In this document: positions 40,301-48,507 of the stretch, piece by piece
Position numbering within the stretch: the first letter of the stretch is position 1
Layout: each line of letters begins with the position of its first letter
Origin: JAGQRJ01 sp041402045
Lineage (GTDB): Bacteria; Planctomycetota; J058
Assembly (NCBI GenBank): GCA_041402045.1
Contig: JAWKSZ010000004.1
Location: forward strand, 123,463 to 187,462
Length of the DNA: 64,000 nucleotides
Direction of reading: 5' to 3'
Position numbers and translations under genes: made by a program
Notes under the pieces: model-generated
Seen by the model: only the letters and a program-made list of their open reading frames with translations
Database searches by the model: none
Told to the model about the DNA's origin: nothing

Positions 40301-41886
40301 TGGCTGGCGAGACATCTTCGTCTGATGTTGCAGCACGCCGGAGTGCGGCCATCACAGTCCGTGATGAACTCGCTGCGGCCATCGCAACCCACCCGAAAGA
40401 TGTCCGAGAGCGGGCTGCTGCCCTCCTTTCAACTCCAGAAGCAGGAACTCTTGCAGGTCGACGTGCTGGCGCAGAGCGTGCTGCCCAAAGTGCCAGTGAC
40501 GCGCGCGGGGAGCAGCAGGAGGCCTACCTCATCCAGGAAAGGGCGAAGAAGGAACTCGCTGACATACAGGAGGAGATCCGTTCCTCACGCCGCCCAGCGC
40601 GGATTCCAGACGATCGCTTGCCTAAGGACCGGCATCAAGCTGCTGTAATGGCAGCTGAGGCTCGTCAATGCGCTGACCAAACTCAGAGTCGTGTCGCTGC
40701 GGCTGAGCGGGCCCGCAACTCCGCCCGGGAAGCTGCAGATCGCGCCAAGAAGCTCGCAGACAACTTGGGTCTGCATGCAGGCCACCTCCGGTTTGGATTG
40801 AAGCTGGCGGAGGACGCAGACCTCCCTCGGGTCCCCCCGTTCGCCGGTAGTGCAGACGATGTCAATGCAAAGGGCATCGAAACAGGCCAGCGGCTCTCTG
40901 AAGCAGTCGACGCGGAACGAGAGGCAGAGTCTGCCTGGCGCAAGCGAGACACGGCTGTCCGCGAAGTTCTCGCTCGAGAAGAGTTCTCAGATCTCGCGGC
41001 GACCGACCGCCTGTATCGTCGACTCGCCCGGTCGACTGCTGAGGTGCTCGCACGCGACGTCGAGGATCTCGTCAATGAGCTGCGCGCTTGCATTGGCATC
41101 CTCGAGTCGGAGCTCCAAACCCTGGAAGAGGATCGAAGACTGGCGACGACCAGCCTCGCCAAGAGCGTACAGAAGGCGCTGAGCTATCTCCGCCTAGCCG
41201 AGAGGAGGTCCAAGCTCCCGGATCGCTTGCGCGACTGGTCTGGGGAGTCATTCCTGGAGGTTCGATTCGACAAGCCCCCAGCAGAGGAGCTCGATGTGCG
41301 CCTCCGGACCTTCGTCGTCGAGGCTCTTGACCCGAGCTCTGGACGGCCAACGGGCACCATGCTCTTGATGCTCGCCTTGGAAAGAGCTGTCGGAGAGTTC
41401 CGCGTCAAGATCCTCAAGCCAAATGAGGCGTTTGCCCCGATCAGGGTTCCCGTCTCCGAACTCTCGTCTCCGACCTTCTCGAACGGGCAGAGGGCAACCG
41501 TCGCGACGGCACTGATGCTGATGATGTCGGAGTTGCGGAGGCAGAGCCGCAGCGCCAACCGCGGAGCATCTGTAGGGACCCTTCTCCTCGACAATCCCCT
41601 AGGAAACGCGAATGCTGGGTTCCTGATCGATGTCCAACGTACCGTTGCCGCCGCCGCGGGCATCCAGTTGGTCTACACGACAGGCATTGCGGACTTCAGC
41701 GCGCTGCGGCGATTCTCGAACGTCATCGCTCTCTCCAACGACTCCGCTCGTCGAACCATGCGCCGCTATGTGAGAGCGAACCCTGAGCTGTTTAAGCTCC
41801 TCGTGCCGCAGGACGACAGCGGCGGTGGTCGGTTGTCTGCACAGAAGGTCGTCGCGATCTCCGAGAATGACGTTCAAGGAACCTAG
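37393..41886 (+). CDS. jetC: SMC-like ATPase JetC
   Basis: 1497 residues from a TTG inside the jetB stop. Walker A is FLPNTGGKTVLM (Lys48). Two very long coiled-coil arms (about residues 280-620 and 760-1300) flank a hinge-like globular segment (about 620-760). The ABC signature SNGQRATVATAL lies near residue 1361 and Walker B is LLLDNPLG with Asp1400. The usual catalytic Glu after this Asp is Asn, followed by QLVYTTG of the H-loop region. DN in place of DE may be a trait of this JetC subfamily rather than a defect. JetC-type SMCs extrude plasmid DNA loops and present them to the JetD nuclease. jetD begins 20 nt before its stop. Confidence 0.85.
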   Translation: MNFQVTRIRLSSVGPEPARYDPLELDFRKVDGSGPADTVLFLPNTGGKTVLMRLIFSVLHPPIVERIGTEETARRKKNLLGYVLERDTSHVVVEWRRVENGRFVDNDVLVAGLVAEWRGGRPTGKAEDLVRVWYTVRGPADLVGVDQLTFEVEAQVDEGVVRRRVSLRRFREQLEELRKARTRPRLEVTTTSTQREWIEHLDRLGLDRALFRYQGEMNHNEAGASAIARFKQDRDFIKFFLDAVFDPAELAALDREFDEVADKVRRFPEYERRLQFERAALGELEPLASLVAELGEARAGAQSARDSALNLLAAFTGAEANVRKREEEEKRRAREQDSEMRRLTVEADRHRDEWRGFRRHGAKLCLQEAQAGHEAAERRTRILELDARSWTLTEDLARHSAAVANVKALDEAYKEELERLRPLQEDRDQAATDLARRLAAAAVLATGQADAARARSDAAKKRASAARVEERDALVEAAKLDAAREAGETRLSEVAALRERLTGGGYLAAGEAADEARDRESSLARESLLRIDAVADECAALETEREGIDEAERVAATRRGEVSDQHARLCGEIERAQKERAELSSDPVVLELAEEEEFDIELVGSGIAERLLGRARESDSERLTIELQGVDDKRAIRSLEDTGFLPPPAEVEAALERLAAAGLTGALPGTRYVAEAVARGQREVVAACRADLVGGIVLTDSGDVERARDILTSAALDPALIIAVGPASELVAAEARSLPPSMFIIPPADAVWDRTAAGEERTRRTARVASLDEQRSLLEDRAACARNLADAIARHVSAYPAGWLAMRLAERDGVATEIARLDQERSTRNERRREIAQLLKGLRAESGALQKVVRQAEQRATELQRLHEEEVSVEGLAAKVDRDRAEASNWRTLAEQAARTAEVASQEADRESTAERDHRSACERSQHELSGIKLSDPIPEPTPEAALEISRAEVDLFDLRARFHELDKRLAGETSSSDVAARRSAAITVRDELAAAIATHPKDVRERAAALLSTPEAGTLAGRRAGAERAAQSASDARGEQQEAYLIQERAKKELADIQEEIRSSRRPARIPDDRLPKDRHQAAVMAAEARQCADQTQSRVAAAERARNSAREAADRAKKLADNLGLHAGHLRFGLKLAEDADLPRVPPFAGSADDVNAKGIETGQRLSEAVDAEREAESAWRKRDTAVREVLAREEFSDLAATDRLYRRLARSTAEVLARDVEDLVNELRACIGILESELQTLEEDRRLATTSLAKSVQKALSYLRLAERRSKLPDRLRDWSGESFLEVRFDKPPAEELDVRLRTFVVEALDPSSGRPTGTMLLMLALERAVGEFRVKILKPNEAFAPIRVPVSELSSPTFSNGQRATVATALMLMMSELRRQSRSANRGASVGTLLLDNPLGNANAGFLIDVQRTVAAAAGIQLVYTTGIADFSALRRFSNVIALSNDSARRTMRRYVRANPELFKLLVPQDDSGGGRLSAQKVVAISENDVQGT

Positions 41887-44854
41887 GACCCCACTCGCTG
41901 AGCGCTTTGCGGCAGCGCTTCTTGAGTCGAGCCAGAGTCGGTCTCGAGTCCAGCTCGAAGACTACATCGCCGCATTTCTGAGAGCTGAGCCTGCGCTGGC
42001 AACATCTCCGACTCGTCGCACCCGGTTGGCAGATGCGATCCGAGAGTTGGCGGAAGCCAATGTGCTCGCGACTTCTCGTGCCCAGGACTACGCAGAGGCA
42101 CCTCCTCTCCCCCGCTTTGTCACCTTGGTGGATCGCAGTTCTGACCCCCCGGTGGGCCATGAAGCTGCTCAGTACGCTTGGAGGCCTGAACTTTCATGGG
42201 CTGCTCGACTCCCCCTGCGTCGCTCAGAGTTCGATGCCCTAAAGCAGATACAGGCCTTCCTTCGGGACTCAGCAGGGGAGGCAGCGGTCGTCCCGACAGG
42301 GGAACGCTCCCTTGAACTGTTTGGTGACGAGAAGCGGCTAGACACACTGCGTCGAAACCAACGCCTATTTGCACCTGAACGGCTGTCACTGGAGCTCCTA
42401 CGAGCCGAGGCCTTTGCGCCGCCGTTCGCCTACCGGCATGTGGGGCCGGGGCCCGTCGCTTTGGTGCTCGAGAACGTAGCCACATTCCATTCCGTCCTCG
42501 CGACGCTACCCTCTCGAACTCCAGTGGGGCTCGTCGTGTTTGGCGCGGGCGGCGGGTTCTCTGCCTCCGTCTGCTACTTGCAGGAACTCGCCGCTGAGGG
42601 ACCAGCTGCGGCAGTTCGAGAGATCCGCTACTTCGGCGACCTGGATCGTCGCGGCTTAGAGATCCCGGCAGCGGCAGATGCTGCAGCCCAGGAGGCAGGG
42701 TTGCCTCCTGTGCGTCCTGCTGTAGGGCTCTGGGCAACGCTCCTGGAAAACGGTTACCGGGCACCCCACAAATCCATCGATCCGAGCACAGCAGATCGTC
42801 TGGTCCACTGGTTGCCAGCGACTCTCCGTTCTGCCGCGAGGGACGTACTAGTCAGCGGAGCACGTCTGGCCCAAGAAGCTGTTGGGACAACGCTGCTGCG
42901 GCAGGATCCCATATGGGCAACTTGGGCAGGGCTCGGCCCACCTGGCGTGGAACGCCCCTGCGATCCAGCTGCAGAGCTACGCCGGCCCGCCACTCTCATG
43001 AGTCGGGGCAGTGACGCCCCTGAAGGAGAGGCCGCGCTCCGGTTGACTGACGCAGGGGTCGAATGCGTTCCGGACACCGAGGTTGAATGGGCGTCATGGG
43101 TGTCGGCAGGGCGCACGAGGAATTGGGTTCTTGCCGACCCCCTCTTGGACTGGCTGGACCTGTATGGGTCGCGTGCCGGTTTCCAGCGCGACGACGACCA
43201 TTCGGCGTACGACCCGCAGACCGACTTCATGCGGTTCGTGCTGAAGAAGGGTGTCGAGTTCGAGCAGTGCCTCATGGACCTCTTGGAGTCCATGTTCGAG
43301 ATCGCCCGAATTGGAGAGACGGGGGAAGACTCGCGTTCGCTCGACAAAGCACGCGAGACCCTGGAGGCAATGTCCTCCGGCGTCCCTGTGGTTGCGCAGG
43401 CTGTCCTCCGGAATCCATGTCGGCGGACCTACGGGGTCGTGGATCTGCTCGTGCGGTCAGATCTGATCGCCGCCCACTTCCCCGAACTTCTCTCGCAGGC
43501 TGAAGCAGCCCACCCAGCACCGGGACTCGGGATCAAGGGATTCCACTACCGGCCGGTCGACATCAAGTACCACACCTTCGAACTCTCGGTGGATGGGCAT
43601 ATCGCTGCGTCCCCGAGCCAGCTCGCATACGCCTGTCAGGTCTGGCTCTATGCGGAGGCGCTCGGGCGAGTCCAAGGGTATCTACCGCCTGCCGCATACC
43701 TCCTGGGTCGAAGCTGGAAGCAGGGGGACTACCGCGGTGAAGGCTGCCTCGAGCGACTCGCTCGAGTGGACTTGGACCGGTGGTTGCCCGGTCGCGAAGC
43801 GACGATACGCGACATCGCCGCCAACTCAGTGGAATGGGTACGACGGCTTCGAAGCGAGGGGGCGAGTTGGCTGGTCCTTCCAGAACCTTCCGTACCGGAG
43901 CTCTTCCCGCACGTCCGGAACGGATTCGACGCACCTTGGCGTACCGCAAAGCGCCAGATCGCCTACGCCATAGACGAACTGACGCTCCTACCTGCCATGA
44001 ACCCACGAAGGCGCGCTGAAGCGCACGCTCGCGGATTCCGCAGTTGGAGAGCGGCTGGCGTATCAGCCGAGACCTTGGGAGTCACTTCGCCAGCGCACGC
44101 TGCGCGCCTGAACGCAGTTCTGGCGGCGAACCGTGCAGAACAACCCACCGTTGTTCCTTCCCGCATCCAGGTTGGCCCGGAGTGGCGAGATCAGGCTGTC
44201 TGCGAGTTCTTCGTGGACTTCGAGACGGTGAGCAATGTCGATGACGACTTCGCGAACCTCCCTAAGGTCGGTGGGCAACCCCTCATGGTGCAGATTGGCT
44301 GCGGAGGGGAGTCAGCCGATGGAGAGTGGACCTTCACGCAATGGACCGTGGAGGCGCTCACGACCGCCGAAGAACAGCGAATCATCGACGCCTGGATCGA
44401 CCACATGACCTTGAGTTGTGCCAGGGCCGGGAAGGGCTTGACACAGTCCAGGATCTACCACTGGTCGGCCGCGGAACCGAGCAGCTTCGAAAGCGCCTAC
44501 AACGCGGCCCGGGCCAGACACCCGGACGCCGAATGGCCGACCCGGCTCCCATGGTTCGACATGTTGGAAGAGGTCATCCGGGCGGAGCCGGTGGCTGTCA
44601 CTGGTGCCTTCGACTTCGGCTTGAAGTCGATCGCCAAGGCCATGCATCGTGCGGGGCTAATCTCCACGAACTGGGCAGAAGGTCCCGTTGACGGCCTCGG
44701 AGCAATGGTCGGCATCTGGTCGGCAGCACGTGAAGCCGCCCAGGATGGCACGCCTCTTTCAGAGCATGCGCTGGTGGCCGATATCGCCCGATACAACGAG
44801 GTGGATTGCCGGGTGCTCTGGGAAATCACCTCTTGGCTTCGGAATCACCGATGA
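41867..44854 (+). CDS. jetD: JetD-like Toprim nuclease fused to RecB-like nuclease and RNase H domain
   Basis: 995 residues; ATG at 41867 overlaps the jetC stop by 20 nt (an upstream GTG at 41825 would add 14 residues). Residues 1-80: winged helix. Residues 110-350: DUF3322/DUF2220-like JetD core with a topoisomerase VI-type Toprim fold, Glu202 in LVLENV and Asp258/Asp260 in YFGDLDRRG. Residues 450-720: PD-(D/E)XK nuclease of the TM0106 RecB-like type, Glu466 region GVEFE, Asp526 in YGVVDLLVR, and Asp565/Lys567 in RPVDIKY. Residues 778-995: YprB-type RNase H-like domain, FFVDFETVS (Asp784, Glu786) and YNEVDCRVLW (Asp980). All three active sites look complete. Canonical JetD ends after the Toprim part, so this is a multi-nuclease form. 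I do not know of a described system with this architecture. Confidence 0.8.
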   Translation: MTFKEPRTPLAERFAAALLESSQSRSRVQLEDYIAAFLRAEPALATSPTRRTRLADAIRELAEANVLATSRAQDYAEAPPLPRFVTLVDRSSDPPVGHEAAQYAWRPELSWAARLPLRRSEFDALKQIQAFLRDSAGEAAVVPTGERSLELFGDEKRLDTLRRNQRLFAPERLSLELLRAEAFAPPFAYRHVGPGPVALVLENVATFHSVLATLPSRTPVGLVVFGAGGGFSASVCYLQELAAEGPAAAVREIRYFGDLDRRGLEIPAAADAAAQEAGLPPVRPAVGLWATLLENGYRAPHKSIDPSTADRLVHWLPATLRSAARDVLVSGARLAQEAVGTTLLRQDPIWATWAGLGPPGVERPCDPAAELRRPATLMSRGSDAPEGEAALRLTDAGVECVPDTEVEWASWVSAGRTRNWVLADPLLDWLDLYGSRAGFQRDDDHSAYDPQTDFMRFVLKKGVEFEQCLMDLLESMFEIARIGETGEDSRSLDKARETLEAMSSGVPVVAQAVLRNPCRRTYGVVDLLVRSDLIAAHFPELLSQAEAAHPAPGLGIKGFHYRPVDIKYHTFELSVDGHIAASPSQLAYACQVWLYAEALGRVQGYLPPAAYLLGRSWKQGDYRGEGCLERLARVDLDRWLPGREATIRDIAANSVEWVRRLRSEGASWLVLPEPSVPELFPHVRNGFDAPWRTAKRQIAYAIDELTLLPAMNPRRRAEAHARGFRSWRAAGVSAETLGVTSPAHAARLNAVLAANRAEQPTVVPSRIQVGPEWRDQAVCEFFVDFETVSNVDDDFANLPKVGGQPLMVQIGCGGESADGEWTFTQWTVEALTTAEEQRIIDAWIDHMTLSCARAGKGLTQSRIYHWSAAEPSSFESAYNAARARHPDAEWPTRLPWFDMLEEVIRAEPVAVTGAFDFGLKSIAKAMHRAGLISTNWAEGPVDGLGAMVGIWSAAREAAQDGTPLSEHALVADIARYNEVDCRVLWEITSWLRNHR

Positions 44855-44971
44855 CCCGAATCCACGACCCTCGGTCTGCGCAACTGCGCCTGGTCGCTGG
44901 TCTACGCCAGGCGCAGGCGTCCTGGTGGGCCGTGGTGTGCCCAGGCAGGACACCGCGTGCCAGGCGGGCTT

Positions 44972-44998
44972 CAGGCCATTTGGCCGGGAAATGGCCTG
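44972..44998 (+). terminator. Hairpin downstream of the Wadjet-like operon
   Basis: CAGGCCATTT (44972-44981), loop GGCCGGG, AAATGGCCTG (44989-44998) is a perfect 10-bp stem 118 nt after the jetD stop, followed by AAAAATGG rather than a T-run. It may end jet transcription; being symmetrical it could also serve as a protein site. The remaining sequence of 44855-45040 shows no gene. Confidence 0.5.
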
Positions 44999-45040
44999 AA
45001 AAATGGCCTGATGGGCTGGTGGCCTCCGATTACGCGCCAA

Positions 45041-45074
45041 CGCCGCGCCCCACAAGCTCATGTGGGACGCGGCG
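45041..45074 (-). terminator. Strong hairpin just beyond the tRNA fragment's 3' end
   Basis: CGCCGCGCCCCACA (45041-45054) pairs with TGTGGGACGCGGCG (45061-45074) with one mismatch around a 6-nt loop. It lies 10 nt past the 3' end of the minus-strand tRNA fragment, where a tRNA terminator would be. Confidence 0.6.
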
Positions 45075-45084
45075 TTGTGCGTTA

Positions 45085-45130
45085 GCGGGCAATGGGACTC
45101 GAACCCACAACCCTCAGCTTGGGAAGCTGA
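45085..45130 (-). pseudogene. 3' fragment of a tRNA-Gly(CCC) gene (probable integration scar)
   Basis: On the minus strand the anticodon stem-loop TCAGC-TTCCCAA-GCTGA (anticodon CCC), a five-base variable loop, the T arm GTGGG-TTCGAGT-CCCAT and the 3' acceptor strand TGCCCGC are in register; CCA is not encoded. The matching 5' acceptor GCGGGCA and a D arm are missing: sequence beyond 45130 does not fold as a tRNA. Tyrosine integrases typically recombine at tRNA 3' halves and leave just such a fragment. No gene was found in 45131-45287. Confidence 0.75.
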
Positions 45131-45287
45131 TCCGACGCCGACGCTGAGCCTCGCCCCATGGCGCAAGTCGTCGCTGTGTTCGCGGCTTGTGCCGCCGGAC
45201 CCGAACCTGCGTGTATCCGCGCGAGGCGCCGTGAGTCACACCAGTGGCCCCCATTTTGGCCCCCGTCGTCCTGCCAAGCCTCGAACG

Positions 45288-45479
45288 CTACGAGGCCTTG
45301 GACTCTTCTTGGGGATCCGGCTCCGACTCGTCTTCGCCCCCGTATCGCGGGGCGAGCTTCCCGTCCTTGGTGAGGATCCCGCAGTCGATCAGGCGCTGAA
45401 TCCGCTCCTGTTGCGACAGAGAGCGGTACTCGAGCGCGACCGCCTCGTGGACCTTGCGATTCCGCTCTTCTTGGGTCAT
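45288..45479 (-). CDS. Small protein downstream of ADP-ribosyltransferase-like gene
   Basis: 63 residues, GAGG about eight bases before the ATG. N-terminal helices (EERNRKVHEAVALEYRSLSQ; QERIQRLIDCGILTKDGKLA) end in an acidic disordered tail (EDESEPDPQEES). It follows the ART-like gene on the same strand after 21 nt. The size and the acidic tail would suit an antitoxin or immunity partner, but no family is recognised. Confidence 0.55.
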   Translation of the reverse strand: MTQEERNRKVHEAVALEYRSLSQQERIQRLIDCGILTKDGKLAPRYGGEDESEPDPQEESKAS

Positions 45480-45500
45480 GCGTCTGCCTCGTCTCTCAGC

Positions 45501-46103
45501 CTACCAGGACGGTCGAAAGTACCCAACGATACAGCTGGGGTCCCGGACCGCGATCTGGACGTGGGTCTTCTGATTGATCCGCGAGCCTGGGTAGACCGGA
45601 TCCCCCTCCACGAAGACGCCTCTGACCGTCTGGTAGCAGTGGTTGCGCCCGTGAGGCGCCTTCTTGTCGAACTCGGCCATGGCGAGGTTCATAACGGCGC
45701 AATCGAGGTAGCGCAGGACCAGGTCGTGGTGATCCTCCCCCTTTGGGCTCCGATTCTCGGGGGTCGGGCGGCCGCCCGCCTCGAGTGTCTCGAGGAGGAA
45801 CTCGTAGTGAGTGGGGAGTTCCTCGACGGCTGCGACGTCCGTGAGATCGAAGCAGTTGCCGAGGTTGACGTAGGCGCCGAGCACATAGGGGTCCTTGATC
45901 GGCGTGTCCCCCCACCCTTTCTGCTTCTTTTCCTCCGCGAAGGCGAGCGCGCGCTTGGGTGAGCCCTCCCAGAAGTAGATTCCAGTCCCCAGCCAGTCCC
46001 AGGGGTTCTCTTTCGGGGAGAGCTCTTCCTGGCCAAGCAGCACGCGCTCGCCTACGGACCGGTCGCAGCCGTGATATCCGACGACAAGTGAGTAGTGGGC
46101 CAA
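45501..46103 (-). CDS. PARP-like ADP-ribosyltransferase-fold protein (putative toxin)
   Basis: 200 residues from a TTG at 46103, chosen because AAAGGAG lies six bases upstream; the longer frame runs into the next transposase antisense. VVGYHGCDRSVGERVLLGQE at the N terminus carries the His-Gly of the NAD-binding H-Y-E class, and DWLGTGIYFWEGSPKRALAF matches the GxGIYF strand-helix of PARP-like enzymes. The third position, in HVQIAVRDPSCIVGYF, has Gln where PARPs have Glu, which could mean mono-transferase or altered activity. No secretion signal. With the small gene downstream it looks like a toxin-antitoxin or phage-defence pair; substrate unknown. Confidence 0.6.
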   Translation of the reverse strand: MAHYSLVVGYHGCDRSVGERVLLGQEELSPKENPWDWLGTGIYFWEGSPKRALAFAEEKKQKGWGDTPIKDPYVLGAYVNLGNCFDLTDVAAVEELPTHYEFLLETLEAGGRPTPENRSPKGEDHHDLVLRYLDCAVMNLAMAEFDKKAPHGRNHCYQTVRGVFVEGDPVYPGSRINQKTHVQIAVRDPSCIVGYFRPSW

Positions 46104-46211
46104 GGGGAGCTCTCCTTTGGTGGCGATCCTACCGACGGACCCGGACTTTCCCCGGTGCGTCTCAACGTCATGCACTTGAGTTGAGCCTGGTAACGCGCCA
46201 CGCTCAGCCGC

Positions 46212-47291
46212 ATGACGCTCCCCTTGCCTGTGCACTTTCAGTGGGTCGCGGTGCTGCTCGCCGCGTGGGTCACGCGGCAGGAGGCGGCGTTGATCGCCTA
46301 CTACGAGGCTGAGAACCGCGTGCTGAAGGAGCAGCTTGGAGGACGCCGGCCGAAGTTCACGAAGCGGCAGCGCTGGCTGCTCGCGGAGAAGGCTCACGCG
46401 CTGGGGCGGAGGGCGTTGGGGCAGATCGAGACGATCGTGACGCCGGAGACGCTGCTGCGCTGGTACCGCCGGCTCGTGGCCGCGAAGTACACGCCGAAGG
46501 CGCCGAGGCGCAGCGGGGGCAGGCCCGAGGTCTGGGACGAGGCCGAGGCGTTGGTGGTGCGGCTCGCGCGCGAGAACCGCACCTGGGGCTACGAGCGGCT
46601 GCAGGGTGCGCTGTCGAACCTCGGCCACGCGGTCAGCTCGAGCTCGATCGCGAGGATCCTCGAGAGGCATGGGCTCCCGCCCGCGCCTGAGCGCGGCAGG
46701 AGCCTGAAGTGGAGCACCTTCCTGCGCTCGCACGCCGTGGCGGCCGCGGACTTCTTCTCGGTTGAGGTGCTCACGCTGCGAGGCTTGGTGCGCTACCAGG
46801 TGTTCTTCGTGATCGAGATCGCGACTCGCAAGGTCCACGTCGCGGGGATCCGTCCGGATCCCGACGGCGCCTGGCTGACCCAGCTCGCGCGGAACCTGAC
46901 CGACCCCTTTGACGGCTTCCTGAAGGACATGACGCACCTGGTGCTGGATCGTGACCCGCTCTACTGCGCGGCGTTCTGCAAGGTGCTCGAGGAGGCCGGG
47001 GTCACGATCGTGCGCACGCCTCCCAGGACGCCCAACATGAACGCCTTCGCCGAGCGCTGTGCGCTCGATCAAGGAGGAGTGCCTCAGCAAGCTGATCCCG
47101 CTGGGCGAGGCTCACCTGCGCCGCGCAATCCGCGAGTTCGTCGAGCACTACCACGCCGAGCGAAACCACCAGGGACCGGGAATCGTCTGATCGCTCCGGC
47201 CCCTGGGGTCGGCTCCCGCGAGGGCGAGATCGTCGTCGACGAGCGCCTCGGGGGCCTGCTCCGCCACTACCGCCGCCGTCAGGCTGCCTGA
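46212..47291 (+). pseudogene. DD35E (rve-type) transposase, left copy with two compensating deletions
   Basis: Reads as 359 codons. Relative to the intact right copy it lacks two bases (TC) at about 47057 and one base at about 47177, so residues ~283-322 are read in a wrong frame (NAFAERCALDQGG...) before the frame is restored at NRLIAPAP. The first two catalytic Asp are intact but the helix after the Glu is lost, so the protein is probably inactive if the sequence is correct. 47292-47435 contains no gene. Confidence 0.75.
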
Positions 47292-47435
47292 ATTCCGACT
47301 TCGCCTCGACTTCGTCGGGGTCACGTGTGTACCGGGGGAAGCGAGGGCCGCTCGAGGAGCGAGGCAGCGCCTCGACCGGGTGTTTGGTGGCGGCGATTCT
47401 GGGTCGGGAGCCTTCAAATCTGCCTCGGTTGACCA

Positions 47436-47600
47436 ATGGGACCCTTCGCGCTCCTGGCGAGCGCTGCGCTGGATCGGCTCTTGCACCACTCGGAGGTCGT
47501 GCTGCTCGAGGGCGACACCTACAGAAACCCGCGAGGCAAGCACGAGAGGCCCACGCGCAGCGCGGAGGCCGCAGAGGCTGTGGAAGGGATGGCGCAATGA
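47436..47600 (+). pseudogene. IstB-like ATPase C-terminal remnant, left copy
   Basis: 54 codons, MGPFALLASAALDRLLHHSE, then VVLLEGDTYRNPRG. DRLLHH...GDTYR is the conserved C terminus of IstB-type ATPases of IS21 elements; the ATPase domain is absent. It ends in an ATGA overlap with the XRE gene, which may use it for translational coupling. Confidence 0.6.
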
Positions 47601-48102
47601 GCGCGCAGGACGAGCCGGCCTCGACCCTCGCCCGCCGCGCGCGCGAGGCGACGGGGCTCTGCCAGGCACTTCGCGGGCATGCTCGGGGTCTCGACTGCGA
47701 CGGTCTCGGCCTGGGAGCAGGGCCGGCGACAACCGGCCACGCAGCGTCTGGCACACGCCCTGCTGCGCCCGATCGCGGCCCAGCCCGAGCTGTGCGTGGA
47801 GGCGCTCGGTGCGCCGCCCGCGCGCCCCAGGCGCCGCTGGGGCTCGTCGAGGACCGTCGCCCAGGTCCTGGCGTGCTGCAAGGAGCTCGCCCGGGGTAGC
47901 GCGGCGCGGGTGCCCTCGACCGCCTGCGGGCGGCCCTGGAGGACCTGGAGCGGAGTGAGGTGGACGAGGCCCTCCTGCGGCTCGAGGAGGCGGGCAAGCT
48001 CACGCTGCACGAGCCGCTCTTCCTCGCAGCTCGCCGACCCCGAGCGCGAGCCAGCTCGAGCACCCCCGCGGCTACCGGGTGCTCTTCGTCGAGCTCCCGT
48101 AG
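47597..48102 (+). pseudogene. XRE-type HTH protein, left copy, frameshifted
   Basis: Counterpart of 58062-58574. Two bases are missing at about 47670 (CAGGCACTTCGC against CAGGCGCGCTTCGC) and further single-base losses follow (e.g. at 47910 and 48028), so the frame is broken in the first third. Confidence 0.7.
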
Positions 48103-48135
48103 CCGGGCCAGGGGGCGGCGACCCGCCGCCCCCTG

Positions 48136-48500
48136 GATACCTTGGGCGCAACGGGGACGGATACCGTGGGTGCAACGGCGGCGGGGGCGGCGGCACCTGG
48201 ATAGCCCTGCTGCAACGCCTGGATACCTCTGCTGCAACGCGGAAGGGGGGCGGCGGCCCCGGATAGCCCTGCTGCAACGCCTGGATACCTCTGCTGCAAC
48301 GCCGGCAGGGGGGCGGCGGCCTCGTGGATAGCCCTGCTGCAACGCCTGGATACCTCTGCTGCAACGCGGGCCTGGATACCTCTGCCGCAACGCCGGCAGG
48401 TGAGGGCCTGGCGGCAGAATCCACTGCAGCCCGACCACACCCCGAAGACTGCGCCCGTCCATTAGCCGAACACGCGGTGGATAGCATGGCTGCAAAATCG
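48136..48500. repeat. Array of a ~22-nt motif (TGGATACCnTnGnTGCAACG), left copy, first array
   Basis: About ten units such as GGATACCTTGGGCGCAACG, GGATACCGTGGGTGCAACG, GGATAGCCCTGCTGCAACG and GGATACCTCTGCTGCAACG, arranged singly or in pairs between G-rich spacers with GGCGGCGG. The core of several units, ACCnnnGGT, is a short inverted repeat. Follows the XRE gene and ends before a transposase fragment. Confidence 0.85.
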
Positions 48501-48507
48501 ACGGACA

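Noticed and set aside
45060..45160. Complete tRNA gene
   Set aside because: No D arm and no 5' strand pairing with TGCCCGC can be found beyond 45130.
46104..47090. N-terminal extension of the ADP-ribosyltransferase-like protein
   Set aside because: Antisense to the transposase; AAAGGAG before the TTG at 46103 marks the likely start.
48136..48500. CRISPR-like array
   Set aside because: The ~22-nt units vary inside the unit, spacing is irregular, spacers repeat each other and no cas gene is present.
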